From NCBI GenBank assembly GCA_900539175.1, contig UQAW01000081.1, forward strand, positions 1 through 15,468: DNA of 15,468 nt, read 5' to 3'. Each line of letters opens with the position of its first letter. Position 1 is the stretch's first letter. A program made the position numbers and the translations under genes. This DNA comes from an uncultured Lachnospiraceae bacterium (lineage in GTDB: Bacteria; Bacillota; Clostridia; Lachnospirales; Lachnospiraceae). Under the pieces are notes generated by a model. It was not told where the DNA came from. It ran no database searches and worked only from the letters and a program-made list of their open reading frames with translations. Below, piece by piece: positions 1 through 7,712 of the stretch.

Positions 1-51
1 ATCCCACAAATTGTGGAATACATCTTGCGGAAAGCAATTTTCAAACACGCT
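1..51 (-). repeat. Inverted repeats just downstream of the GH2 stop
   Basis: CCACAA-A-TTGTGG at 4-16 is a perfect 6-bp palindrome around one base. An alternative 6-bp pairing joins AAATTG (8-13) with CAATTT (35-40). On the minus strand the stretch reads ATTGCTTTCCGCA, close to the ATTGCTCCGCA core of the dispersed element described elsewhere, so it may be a distant relative. No T-run is visible before the window ends, so a terminator cannot be claimed. Confidence 0.3.
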
Positions 52-3000
52 CTAGTTATGACTTTCCAGGAATCTCTGAATAATTGCTGCACATGTCACA
101 CGCAACGTATCTCCCTGTGGATTGATCAGTCCCTGATCCCCAGTAACCAATTGTTCGGCTACGGCCCAGGACATTGCTTCCCGGGCAAATGCACTAACGC
201 TATCTCCATCCGGGTATTTTTCCAGCAAATCGCTTCCGGTTGTATCATATTTTTTATACTTTGCGTAACGGTACAGCATCGTCACAAGCTGTTCTCTGGT
301 CATTTTGTCAGCTGGTCCAAACCTCCCTTTTTCTCCATCGGATTCATATCCCTTGATTACTCCAACCGCTTCAGAGCTTGCCCACATAACAGCATCTGTA
401 TAGAACTGATTCTCTTCCACATCCAAAAATCTGTCCTGATAGATTGTTTCCGGTTCTCCTTCCATACGATACAGGATTGTTGCGAACTGCGCACGGTTCA
501 AAGGTACTGCCGAGCCAAAATAATCTGCATCCATTCCAGTCATAATTCCCCTGTCATAAAGATACTGCACAGATTCTTCAAACCAATCTCCGGCATTCAC
601 GTCCTTGAAGATATCTCTTACCAGTTTCTTCGCTTCAAGCTGTTCATACACTTCAATCCTGTCCGCCGTAACATATACATCCGAAGAGGCAGGATTCTTC
701 TCTCCTGTAACCCGGACTTTCAATACATGATGCCCCGCTTCCAGTGTGCCGGAATCATACAGCAGCAACTGACTTTGCCGGTTTGCCTGATAGTAGTCAA
801 CCATCTGCTCTGGTCCGTCATCTATCGAAAACGCAGCGATTCCATGATTTGGTGCCTTTGTCGCATAATATTTTAAAGAAGTACCTGTAAATGGGAACAG
901 GATATATTCTCCGACCGTTTTTGACCAGGAATTATCTTCCATATAACATTCTGAATCCAACGTATATCCCCAGTTTTCTCCAACGTACTCAATTTTCAGT
1001 TCCTGGGATCCTCTGTCATTATCATTTACCACAGCTTTCGGAGCAACATAATCGGAATCAATCTCTACCTTATCCGCATTCAGATAATATCCGGAGGCAC
1101 GGTCATTCTTCTGTCCGGTTACCCTGACTTTCAGTACATGTTCCCCGGAAGACAACGCTCCTGAATCAAAAAGCAATTCTGTGCCCACTCTGGAAACCGC
1201 ATAACAATCCACCAGAACTTCTTCTCCTCCGTCAATTGAAAAGCCCGCAATTCCGTGCGCCGGTGCTTTCGCGCCATAATATTTAATATTTTGTCCAACA
1301 AAACGAATCTGGCAGAAATCACCTGCAACCTCTGTCCAATGATTATCTTCCTGATATGCAGTTCGTTCTGAACCATATTCCCAACCAAAACCCCGGTAAT
1401 CAAAATTATAAAGTCCGCTTCCTCTCCTGCTGTCATTGATCACATAAATTTCCGGAAGTTCCGGCTTTACGCTGCCTGAACCTTCTGATACCGGAACCAG
1501 ATTGTCCGAGGCAAACGGCTCAATCCGAATACTGCAGACGGCAGATTCCAGACCTTCTGATGTAATCTCAAACTCTGCGGTGCCGGTCTGATCACGTTTC
1601 GTTTGAACAAGAAATGCTGTCTTTCCGCCCTCAAGCTCCACATTGTTTTCCGCAATCAGAGTTGCCTCGATTCCTGATTTCTGTACCACATTGATTCTAT
1701 TTGCGGCAAACGGAACCACATTTCCATTGGAATCCACCGCCGAAACAGAGACGCTGGTCATATCTGTTCCATCTGCCGTCAGCGTATCATAATCCGCTTC
1801 TGCAATCAACCGTACCGGCTCACCCGGTGTTGTACGAACTGTTTCTTCGACCGCAGAACCCTTGATGTAACCAACCGCTTTTAACTCTCCCGCTTCATAC
1901 GATATATTCGTAAATTCAAAAATCGGATGCGGCAGGGACAGGTATTTGTTTGGCTGGATCTTCCCTTTGGAAACGCCGTTTACAAACAGTTCAATCTCAT
2001 CACAGTTACTCATAATATATATAGAGTTTGCGGTATCCTGGGTCCAGTTATTTGCAATGTAAACCATCGGTTCACTCACATCCGGATCCTGCTGTGTACG
2101 ATACAGATATGCCACAGGTTTTTCATGCCGGAACAAATCATACAACCCACTGTAGAAAACATGTCCGGTTTTGGTATAATTTACCTCATTATTGTAATCA
2201 AACATACTCCAGCCGAATCCGCCGGCTACCTTATCATTCCTGTAAAAATAATCCAGAACCTCTGCAAAAGAATCGACAAACTTCAATGCTCTCGTATCCG
2301 ATACACCAGGCATTCCGTCTCCGCCCCAGTCATTGGAATGCTCTGTCACGATGTACGGAATATAACGTGGATTTTCCGGATACACATAATTCACTGTCAG
2401 GATATCATTGACTACTGTTTGATTGTCTCCCCCTTCATAATCAAACTCCATACGGACACCATGTGTCGGTCTGGTAGGATCTAATTCCTTCGCCAAAGCT
2501 TCGCATTCCTCATTAAAAGCAAGAGAGGCATGTGATTCATTGGGACGCGGACTCCAACTGATAATGGAAGGGTGATTTCTATCACGCAGTATCAACTCTT
2601 CCAGATTTGTTTTAAAATTTTCTTTCCACTCGTCATCACCGATATGCTGCCATCCCGGCGGCTCTGCAAATACCAGAAGTCCGATTTCATCGCAGCGATC
2701 CAGGAAAGACGGATCCTGCGGATAATGAGAACAGCGAACTGCATTGATTCCGTTTGCCTTAATAAGATCAGCATCCTGCTGCTGCAGTTTATCCGGTACT
2801 GCACGACCGATCCATGGCCACTGTTCATGACGGTTGATTCCTATAATCTCCAGTTTCTCACCGTTCAGATAAAAGCTGCCGTCCTCCGGGCCCGTCTTAA
2901 ATTCAAAATACCGCATACCAAACGTAGTCTGATACGTATCAATCTTTGTATTTCCATCCTTAATCTCTGTAACCACAGTATACAGGTATGGATCATCAAC

Positions 3001-3840
3001 ACTCCAAAGATGCGGATTGACAATCTGATTTGTCTCAACTTCTATCGTAGTTTCTTCACCTGCCGGGAACATCTCATCTTTAGAAACTGCAGTTACCTTA
3101 TGTCCATCCATATCTAATACAGTTGTCTCCACGGTATAGGTCTGATCCGTATCCCGATCATTCCTGATATCCACCTGGGTATTCACAACTGCTCTGTCAT
3201 TTGTCAATCCCGGAGTCGTAACAAACGTACGCTCAATATGTACCGGATCCGTAATAATCATACTTACATCACGTACAATTCCACCAAACAGACAATAATC
3301 CACGACGCCACCCTCCGGTGGAATCTCCGTCTGCTTTTCTGAATCTACGCGGACTGCCAGTACATTATCTCTGCCGTCCGTGTAAACATCATCGGTGATA
3401 TCTACCGTAAAACCAGTGTAAGCCCCCTCATGATTTACCAGAAGTTTTCCATTCAGATACACATCTGCCACGGTAGCCACCCCTTCAAATTCCACCTGAA
3501 TCTTTCTTCCGGTATAAGCTTCCGGTAATTTAAAATGCCTGCGGTACCACGAAACAAAACGATACGACGCAATCTCGTTCGGAAACTGATTGCCTTTATG
3601 GGTATCCAAAATTGTATTGGCATGGGGCACAGAAACCTTCTCAAAACCCGAATCATCCAGCTTTGCTTCTTGTCCATTTTCATAATCCACACTGCTGTAC
3701 AGCCAATCCGTATCAAAGTCCAGTATTACTCTTTCCTGCACTTCTGTTCCGGCATCCACCGTCAGAACCCCCACTTCCGGAACCAGCGAAAAAGCCAGAA
3801 CCATGCATAGAAGCATACATAAAAACCTTTTTACTTTCAT
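52..3840 (-). CDS. Secreted, SLH-anchored GH2 glycoside hydrolase (beta-galactosidase-like)
   Basis: This 1262-residue exported enzyme probably removes beta-linked galactose or a related sugar at the cell surface. Residues 1-30 form a signal peptide (KVKR, a hydrophobic core, cleavage near VDA). The GH2 sugar-binding domain spans about 37-195, the Ig-like domain 200-309 and the TIM barrel 315-585. Expected catalytic residues are E435 (acid/base, in SWSPRPNES) and E500 (nucleophile, in YIVTEHS). A DUF4982-like segment (595-660) and an Ig-like segment (670-775) follow, then two homologous 128-residue jelly-roll-like modules (799-927, 937-1064). Three SLH domains (about 1074-1262) should bind secondary cell-wall polymer. 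The start is supported by GGGAG upstream. GH2 membership is certain. The substrate is not: beta-glucuronidase or another GH2 activity remains possible. A hairpin separates it from khpA, so it is probably transcribed on its own. Confidence 0.95.
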   Translation of the reverse strand: MKVKRFLCMLLCMVLAFSLVPEVGVLTVDAGTEVQERVILDFDTDWLYSSVDYENGQEAKLDDSGFEKVSVPHANTILDTHKGNQFPNEIASYRFVSWYRRHFKLPEAYTGRKIQVEFEGVATVADVYLNGKLLVNHEGAYTGFTVDITDDVYTDGRDNVLAVRVDSEKQTEIPPEGGVVDYCLFGGIVRDVSMIITDPVHIERTFVTTPGLTNDRAVVNTQVDIRNDRDTDQTYTVETTVLDMDGHKVTAVSKDEMFPAGEETTIEVETNQIVNPHLWSVDDPYLYTVVTEIKDGNTKIDTYQTTFGMRYFEFKTGPEDGSFYLNGEKLEIIGINRHEQWPWIGRAVPDKLQQQDADLIKANGINAVRCSHYPQDPSFLDRCDEIGLLVFAEPPGWQHIGDDEWKENFKTNLEELILRDRNHPSIISWSPRPNESHASLAFNEECEALAKELDPTRPTHGVRMEFDYEGGDNQTVVNDILTVNYVYPENPRYIPYIVTEHSNDWGGDGMPGVSDTRALKFVDSFAEVLDYFYRNDKVAGGFGWSMFDYNNEVNYTKTGHVFYSGLYDLFRHEKPVAYLYRTQQDPDVSEPMVYIANNWTQDTANSIYIMSNCDEIELFVNGVSKGKIQPNKYLSLPHPIFEFTNISYEAGELKAVGYIKGSAVEETVRTTPGEPVRLIAEADYDTLTADGTDMTSVSVSAVDSNGNVVPFAANRINVVQKSGIEATLIAENNVELEGGKTAFLVQTKRDQTGTAEFEITSEGLESAVCSIRIEPFASDNLVPVSEGSGSVKPELPEIYVINDSRRGSGLYNFDYRGFGWEYGSERTAYQEDNHWTEVAGDFCQIRFVGQNIKYYGAKAPAHGIAGFSIDGGEEVLVDCYAVSRVGTELLFDSGALSSGEHVLKVRVTGQKNDRASGYYLNADKVEIDSDYVAPKAVVNDNDRGSQELKIEYVGENWGYTLDSECYMEDNSWSKTVGEYILFPFTGTSLKYYATKAPNHGIAAFSIDDGPEQMVDYYQANRQSQLLLYDSGTLEAGHHVLKVRVTGEKNPASSDVYVTADRIEVYEQLEAKKLVRDIFKDVNAGDWFEESVQYLYDRGIMTGMDADYFGSAVPLNRAQFATILYRMEGEPETIYQDRFLDVEENQFYTDAVMWASSEAVGVIKGYESDGEKGRFGPADKMTREQLVTMLYRYAKYKKYDTTGSDLLEKYPDGDSVSAFAREAMSWAVAEQLVTGDQGLINPQGDTLRVTCAAIIQRFLESHN
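649..1446 (-). repeat. Two tandem carbohydrate-binding-like modules inside the GH2 gene
   Basis: Residues 799-927 (nt 1060-1446) and 937-1064 (nt 649-1032) are diverged copies of one module. Both start with a V(I/V)ND strand. They share N-x-W in the middle, the block YY-x-x-KAP-x-HGIA-x-FSID, a VD-x-Y pair, and LL-x-DSG-x-L followed by H-VLKVRVTG-x-KN. The pattern resembles the galactose-binding-like beta-sandwich modules appended to bacterial glycosidases. A role in sugar binding is inferred from that resemblance and from position. Confidence 0.8.
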
Positions 3841-3899
3841 TACTCTTCTCCCTTTCTGAAATAAAATTATCCGCAGCCTTTACGACCACCCACTATCAA

Positions 3900-3928
3900 T
3901 TTATACTATTTTCTCACAAAAAACTACG
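3900..3928 (-). promoter_or_regulatory. Possible weak promoter of the GH2 gene
   Basis: A TATAAA hexamer (minus strand, 3905-3900) lies about 60 nt upstream of the start codon in an AT-rich stretch. At 15-18 nt spacing there is no good -35 box. The GH2 gene lies behind a hairpin and probably needs its own promoter, but this is only the best available candidate. I saw no convincing catabolite-control (cre) site. Confidence 0.25.
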
Positions 3929-3963
3929 GATTATTTTTCATATTTTGTTGATTTTTTCTTCTT

Positions 3964-4008
3964 CGATGATTGTGGGAGTACGAAAGGCAGAGCAATCATC
4001 TTTCATAG
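3964..4008 (+). pseudogene. Degenerate copy of the dispersed small-ORF element
   Basis: Read on the minus strand, 4007-3965 matches the left end of the element at 8572-8614 in 33 of 43 ungapped positions by my count, including TATGAAAG, GATTGCTC and CTCCC. Its 8-bp arms GATGATTG/CAATCATC can form a hairpin. Read on the plus strand it ends L-W-E-Y-E-R-Q-S-N-H-L-S-stop. The full copy ends L-R-E-H-K-V-R-S-N-R-L-S-stop in the equivalent frame. An in-frame TGA (3967-3969) replaces a sense codon and no further homology is seen upstream, so this is a remnant. It sits in the 300-nt gap between khpA and the GH2 gene. Confidence 0.55.
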
Positions 4009-4054
4009 TAAACGGACATCAACCCTGAACCAGAAGTCTCTATAACTACAAATA

Positions 4055-4100
4055 TCCCAGGGAAAGAACTTTTCTATAATAACCAGTTCTTTTCCTGGGA
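4055..4100 (-). terminator. Hairpin terminator after khpA
   Basis: Arms at 4055-4070 and 4085-4100 pair over 16 bp with one G-T wobble and leave a 14-nt loop. On the minus strand the hairpin is preceded by an A-rich stretch, and TATTTG follows it, which is a poor U-tract. It lies 40 nt after the khpA stop codon and most simply ends the ylxM-ffh-rpsP-khpA transcript. The T-rich flank on the other side would also allow it to stop plus-strand transcripts. Confidence 0.6.
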
Positions 4101-4140
4101 CATCAATTTTCATTTTTAAATTGTAAATTCTCACCCTACA

Positions 4141-4371
4141 TTACTGAAGAATTTCAACTACTACTTTTTTGTCGCATTTGGAGGAGGCCGCTTTTACTAC
4201 GGCACGTATTGCTTTCGCAATACGTCCCTGCCTTCCGATGACCTTACCCATATCAGAAGGAGCCACCTTCAATTCCACCAATACGGAATCCCCGCTTTCG
4301 GTCTCGGTAACGACCACTTCGTCCGGATTTTCAACCAGAGATTTTGCAATTACTTCTACTAATTCTTTCAT
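4141..4371 (-). CDS. khpA: KhpA-type KH-domain RNA-binding protein
   Basis: This is a 76-residue single type II KH domain protein of the YlqC/KhpA family. Its GxxG loop reads GRQG within GKVIGRQGRIAKAIR, the fold's RNA-contact loop. KhpA homologues pair with KhpB/Jag and bind many transcripts, and have been linked to cell division and envelope control in streptococci. It lies 20 nt downstream of rpsP, its usual neighbour in Firmicutes. I chose the ATG at 4371 because GGAGGG lies 8 nt upstream; a GTG one codon earlier (4374) is possible. It is the last gene of this unit, whereas rimM often follows in related genomes. Confidence 0.95.
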   Translation of the reverse strand: MKELVEVIAKSLVENPDEVVVTETESGDSVLVELKVAPSDMGKVIGRQGRIAKAIRAVVKAASSKCDKKVVVEILQ

Positions 4372-4394
4372 CACAAGTTCCCTCCGAACCGTAC

Positions 4395-4640
4395 TTATTT
4401 TTCGATACCAGCCAGCTTGAAGATTTTACTTACAACCTCTGTCGGCTGTGCACCATTTGCAAGCCACTTTTTCGCTGCTTCTTCGTCAACGCTGTATACG
4501 CTCGGATCACAATTCGGATCGTATGTTCCGATTTCTTCGATAAATCTTCCATCTCTCGGAGATTTGGAATCTGCTACAACGATTCTATAGAAAGGAGCTT
4601 TCTTCTGTCCCATTCTTCTCAAACGAATCTTTACTGCCAT
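4395..4640 (-). CDS. rpsP: 30S ribosomal protein S16
   Basis: The 81-residue protein has the S16 N-terminus MAVKIRLRRMGQKKAPFYRI, followed by VVADS-x-SPRDGRFIEEIG-x-YDP. S16 binds 16S rRNA early in 30S assembly. Length and sequence are typical. A strong GGGAGGTG site lies just upstream of the ATG, as expected for a highly made ribosomal protein. The 52-nt gap from ffh is AT-rich and contains a TATAAA-like stretch without a matching -35, so read-through from the ylxM promoter is the simplest source of transcription. Confidence 0.99.
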   Translation of the reverse strand: MAVKIRLRRMGQKKAPFYRIVVADSKSPRDGRFIEEIGTYDPNCDPSVYSVDEEAAKKWLANGAQPTEVVSKIFKLAGIEK

Positions 4641-4692
4641 GTTATATTCACCTCCCTGTGAGTATTTATAATATATATTGAGAACAAACCAC

Positions 4693-6039
4693 TTAAAACG
4701 GTAGTTTGAAGCCTCCGCGTTTCTTGCCCTTGCCTCCCATGAGACCAGGAATCTGCTTCATCATCTTTCTGGACTGTTCGAACTGCTTAACAAACCGGTT
4801 CACCTCAGCCACATCCACACCGGCACCTTTTGCAATTCTCGCTTTTCTGGAAGGATTCAGTAAATCAGGATTTGACCGCTCCTTCGGTGTCATGGAATAA
4901 ATGATTGCCTCTTTGCGTGCCAGATCCTTCTCATCAATAGCACTCTCAATGTCCTGCATCTTACCGCTCATACCGGGGAACATTCCCAGAACGCTTCCGA
5001 TGCCGCCCATCTTCTTCATCTGATTCATACTTTCCAGATAATCATCGAATCCAAACTGAGCTTTTTTGATCTTCTGCTCCATCTCCCTGGCTTTTTCCTG
5101 ATCGATGCTCTCTTGCGCTTTCTCAATCAGACTCATTACATCTCCCATACCAAGGATTCGAGATGCCATACGTTCCGGATAGAACTGCTCCAGATCCGAC
5201 AGCTTTTCTCCCATACCTATATAGAGAATCGGCTTTCCGCTGATCGCCTTGATAGACAATGCAGCACCGCCTCTTGTATCGCCATCCATCTTTGTCAGGA
5301 TGACTCCGTCAATGCCCACCTTCGTATTAAACATCTCAGATACATTCACCGCATCCTGTCCGGTCATGGCATCTACTACTAATATTGTCTGATCCACATG
5401 GACCTGCTCTTTGATCTCAATCAATTCCTGCATCATCTCTTCATCGATATGCAGACGACCTGCCGTATCCAGAATCACAACATTCATGTTGCTGTTCTTC
5501 GCATGTTCAATGGCAGCTTTTGCAATATTCACAGGCTTCTGCTTATCTCCCATAGAGAATACTTCCACACCCTGCTTCTCACCATTCAACTGCAGCTGAG
5601 TAATCGCTGCCGGACGATAGACATCACATGCCACAAGCAGCGGTCTTCTTCCCTTGGCTTTCAGCTTTCCGGCAATCTTGGCTGTTGTCGTTGTCTTACC
5701 GGCACCCTGAAGACCTGCCATCATAATAACTGTGATTTCATTTCCCGGTTTCAATGCAATCTCTGTGGTCTCGCTTCCCATAAGCTTGACCAGTTCATCA
5801 TTTACAATCTTGATGACCATCTGTCCCGGATTCAATCCGTTCATAACATCCTGACCCACCGCACGCTCCTGTACGGCTTTAATGAACTGCTTTACTACTT
5901 TGAAATTAACATCGGCTTCCAGCAAAGCCATCTTGACTTCCTTCAGGGCAACCTTTACATCTGCCTCAGTCAGACGTCCCTTGCCGCGTAAGTTCCGGAA
6001 CACATTCTGCAGTTTATCGGTTAAACTCTCAAATGCCAT
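4693..6039 (-). CDS. ffh: Signal recognition particle GTPase (Ffh)
   Basis: Ffh binds signal sequences on nascent membrane and secreted proteins and, with 4.5S/6S-type SRP RNA, delivers ribosomes to FtsY at the membrane. The 448-residue protein has the N domain (1-95), then the GTPase G domain with GLQGAGKTT (109-117), DVYRPAA (139-145), DTAGR (191-195) and TKMDG (249-253). The methionine-rich M domain (about 300-435) carries the RNA-binding helix-turn-helix LLNPSRKARIAKGAG (393-407). It starts 3 nt after ylxM, with its GGAGG inside the last ylxM codons, so translation is probably coupled. The basic tail GKGKKRGGFKLPF is common in clostridial Ffh. Confidence 0.99.
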   Translation of the reverse strand: MAFESLTDKLQNVFRNLRGKGRLTEADVKVALKEVKMALLEADVNFKVVKQFIKAVQERAVGQDVMNGLNPGQMVIKIVNDELVKLMGSETTEIALKPGNEITVIMMAGLQGAGKTTTTAKIAGKLKAKGRRPLLVACDVYRPAAITQLQLNGEKQGVEVFSMGDKQKPVNIAKAAIEHAKNSNMNVVILDTAGRLHIDEEMMQELIEIKEQVHVDQTILVVDAMTGQDAVNVSEMFNTKVGIDGVILTKMDGDTRGGAALSIKAISGKPILYIGMGEKLSDLEQFYPERMASRILGMGDVMSLIEKAQESIDQEKAREMEQKIKKAQFGFDDYLESMNQMKKMGGIGSVLGMFPGMSGKMQDIESAIDEKDLARKEAIIYSMTPKERSNPDLLNPSRKARIAKGAGVDVAEVNRFVKQFEQSRKMMKQIPGLMGGKGKKRGGFKLPF

Positions 6040-6042
6040 CTA

Positions 6043-6378
6043 CTATAATTCCTCCAGAATTTCCGAAGATATTTCTTCAATCTGACGCATCACATCCGGC
6101 TGCGTCTCACTATGTGTCAATTCCCGAATTCGGTTCACACGTTCTTTTATGTGAATGAATTTCTCTACCAGATGCAGCTTCGATTCATAATCCTCCAGAA
6201 TCTTACTGCAGCGTTTAATCATATCGTGAACTCCCTGGCGGCTGATTCCCGCTTCCTGCGCAACCTCACTGATCGAGTAGTCGTTCAGCACCACTTCCTC
6301 ATAGACGCTTCGCTGATGCTCCGTCAGTAATTCACCATAAAAATCATATAACAATGCCTGTTCTATTAATTTATTCAT
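6043..6378 (-). CDS. ylxM: YlxM-family helix-turn-helix protein of the SRP operon
   Basis: The 111-residue protein matches the YlxM/UPF0122 family encoded directly before ffh in Firmicutes. It has a sigma-factor region 4-like helix-turn-helix near residues 20-60 (LTEHQRSVYEEVVLNDYSI, then SEVAQEAGISRQGVHDMIKR) and a charged C-terminal helix. The family is proposed to assist or regulate the SRP pathway. An AAGGTGAT site lies 7 nt before the ATG. It is the first gene behind the strong promoter at 6396-6424 and sits 3 nt before ffh. The inverted repeat over the -35 box could be an operator for its own product, but that is only an inference. Confidence 0.95.
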   Translation of the reverse strand: MNKLIEQALLYDFYGELLTEHQRSVYEEVVLNDYSISEVAQEAGISRQGVHDMIKRCSKILEDYESKLHLVEKFIHIKERVNRIRELTHSETQPDVMRQIEEISSEILEEL

Positions 6379-6395
6379 TGGCTATCACCTTAAGC

Positions 6396-6424
6396 ATCAT
6401 ACAACAGACTTCACACTCTGTCAA
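6396..6424 (-). promoter_or_regulatory. Strong sigma-A promoter of ylxM-ffh-rpsP-khpA
   Basis: The minus strand reads TTGACA (6424-6419), a 17-nt spacer, then TATGAT (6401-6396). This is a perfect -35 and a near-perfect -10 at ideal spacing. Transcription should start near 6389, only about 11 nt before the ylxM ATG, so the mRNA would begin almost at the ribosome binding site. Ffh and S16 are needed in quantity, which fits a strong constitutive promoter. Confidence 0.85.
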
Positions 6425-6440
6425 GTATTTTTTCTTGACA
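6419..6440 (-). promoter_or_regulatory. Inverted repeat overlapping the ylxM -35 box
   Basis: TGTCAAG and CTTGACA are perfect 7-bp arms (6434-6440 and 6419-6425) separated by 8 A/T-rich bases. The promoter-proximal arm contains the TTGACA hexamer, so a bound dimer would block RNA polymerase. The symmetry may be accidental, because an upstream copy of a TTGACA-like hexamer on the other strand would produce it. No regulator is identified. Confidence 0.4.
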
Positions 6441-6456
6441 TTCTCTGAATTTTCAA

Positions 6457-7659
6457 TCACTTCTCGTCACAAACCTGGAAAATGTAAAATTTCAGGTAAT
6501 AGGATTCCTCGGCCGCCCAGAGAATCGGATGATCCGGTGCCTGGGTTCGAAATTCCACCTGCCGCAAACGCTTGTGCACGTTGTGAGCCGCCTGATTGAT
6601 GGTCTTTGTGAAAAGTTCATAGGTCATAAAATGAGAGCAGGAGCAGGTGGCAAGATAGCCGCCGTCTTTGACCAGCTTCATGGCACGGAGATTGATTTCC
6701 CGGTATCCCTTGGTTGCATTTTTAACCGAATTCCTTGATTTCGTAAATGCAGGAGGATCCAGAACAATCACGTCAAATGTTTCCCCTTTGCGTTCCAGCT
6801 CAGGAAGGAGTTCGAAGACGTCTTCACAGAGAAACTGTACCCTGTCTTCCATGTGGTTCAGTTTTGCATTGAGCCGTGCCTGTTGCACCCCTGTCTCTGA
6901 TGCGTCCACACCCAGAACTTCTTTCGCACCTCCCAGTCCGGCATTTAACGCAAAGGAACCTGTATGGGTAAAGCAGTCCAGAACCCTTGCATCTTTACAT
7001 AACTTCTGTATGGATAGACGGTTATATTTTTGATCCAGAAAGAACCCGGTTTTCTGACCTTCCCGGACATCGACCATGTAATGGACGCCATTTTCCACGA
7101 TTTCCACATTGGTATCGAAAGGTTCTGATAAGAAACCTTTTGTTCGTTCCATCCCTTCCTGTTCCCTTACTTTCGCATCGCTTCGTTCGTAGATACCGCG
7201 AATAGAAATACCATCTTCAGCAAGCACTTCCTGGAGATACTCCAGAATCTGCATCTTCAGCCTGTCAATACCAAGTGCCAGTGACTGTACCACCAGCACA
7301 TCGGAAAATTTATCTACTACAAGACCTGGAAGAAAATCTGCTTCTCCGAAAATCAGCCGGCAGCTGCCGGTATCTACTACCTTTTTCCGATATTCCCATG
7401 CATCTTTCACACGCTGCCGTAAAAATGCTTCATCAATCTCCTGATCTTTGTTTCTTGTCAGCATACGAATTCTGATTTTGGAATTCCGATTGATAAATCC
7501 CCGCCCCAGCGGATACCCGTCAAAGTCATGTACCAGAACGATATCCCCATTCTCAAAGTTCCCAAGGATAGAGGCTATTTCATTATCAAAAATCCATAGC
7601 CCGCCGGACTTCAGCATACGTCCCTCTCCTTTTTTCAATGTAACGATTGTATTTCCCAT
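6457..7659 (-). CDS. rlmI: RlmI-type class I rRNA (cytosine-C5) methyltransferase
   Basis: The protein is 400 residues from the chosen start. An N-terminal PUA-like domain (TLKKGEGRMLKSGGLWIFDNEI near the start, then GYPLGRGF) should bind RNA. The SAM-dependent Rossmann domain has motif I VLDCFTHTGSFAL (226-238), an acidic VDASE after strand 2, DPPAF (301-305) and TCSCSH (338-343). This matches the RlmI/RlmK/YccW group; E. coli RlmI makes m5C1962 in 23S rRNA. The exact target base here is inferred. I prefer the ATG at 7659 because TAGGAG lies 8 nt upstream; the frame extends to an ATG at 7704 without a well-spaced site. It lies 53 nt behind larE, probably co-transcribed. Confidence 0.92.
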   Translation of the reverse strand: MGNTIVTLKKGEGRMLKSGGLWIFDNEIASILGNFENGDIVLVHDFDGYPLGRGFINRNSKIRIRMLTRNKDQEIDEAFLRQRVKDAWEYRKKVVDTGSCRLIFGEADFLPGLVVDKFSDVLVVQSLALGIDRLKMQILEYLQEVLAEDGISIRGIYERSDAKVREQEGMERTKGFLSEPFDTNVEIVENGVHYMVDVREGQKTGFFLDQKYNRLSIQKLCKDARVLDCFTHTGSFALNAGLGGAKEVLGVDASETGVQQARLNAKLNHMEDRVQFLCEDVFELLPELERKGETFDVIVLDPPAFTKSRNSVKNATKGYREINLRAMKLVKDGGYLATCSCSHFMTYELFTKTINQAAHNVHKRLRQVEFRTQAPDHPILWAAEESYYLKFYIFQVCDEK

Positions 7660-7667
7660 AATTTCAA

Positions 7668-7673
7668 CTCCTA
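7668..7673 (-). promoter_or_regulatory. Ribosome binding site that decides the rlmI start
   Basis: TAGGAG lies 8 nt before the ATG at 7659, which begins MGNTIVTLKKGEG. The upstream ATG at 7704 has only an AAGGAG 17 nt away, too far for efficient initiation. Confidence 0.75.
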
Positions 7674-7712
7674 TCGCTCTCTTCTTTTCATTTGGCGGCT
7701 GCAAAACTCTCC

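Noticed and set aside
13..876. 287-codon open frame on the plus strand
   Set aside because: It is antisense to the SLH and module region of the GH2 gene. Its Cys/His/Ile-rich composition is typical of a shadow frame.
3742..3840. Lipoprotein signal in the GH2 N-terminus
   Set aside because: The cysteines at residues 8 and 12 lie inside the hydrophobic core without a proper lipobox after it. A type I signal peptide fits better, and SLH domains already provide anchoring.
5398..5991. 197-codon open frame on the plus strand
   Set aside because: It is antisense to the Ffh GTPase domain and has no recognisable motif or ribosome binding site.
7660..7704. Upstream extension of rlmI to an ATG at 7704
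   Set aside because: The ATG at 7659 has TAGGAG at ideal spacing, and the PUA-like domain begins right after it.
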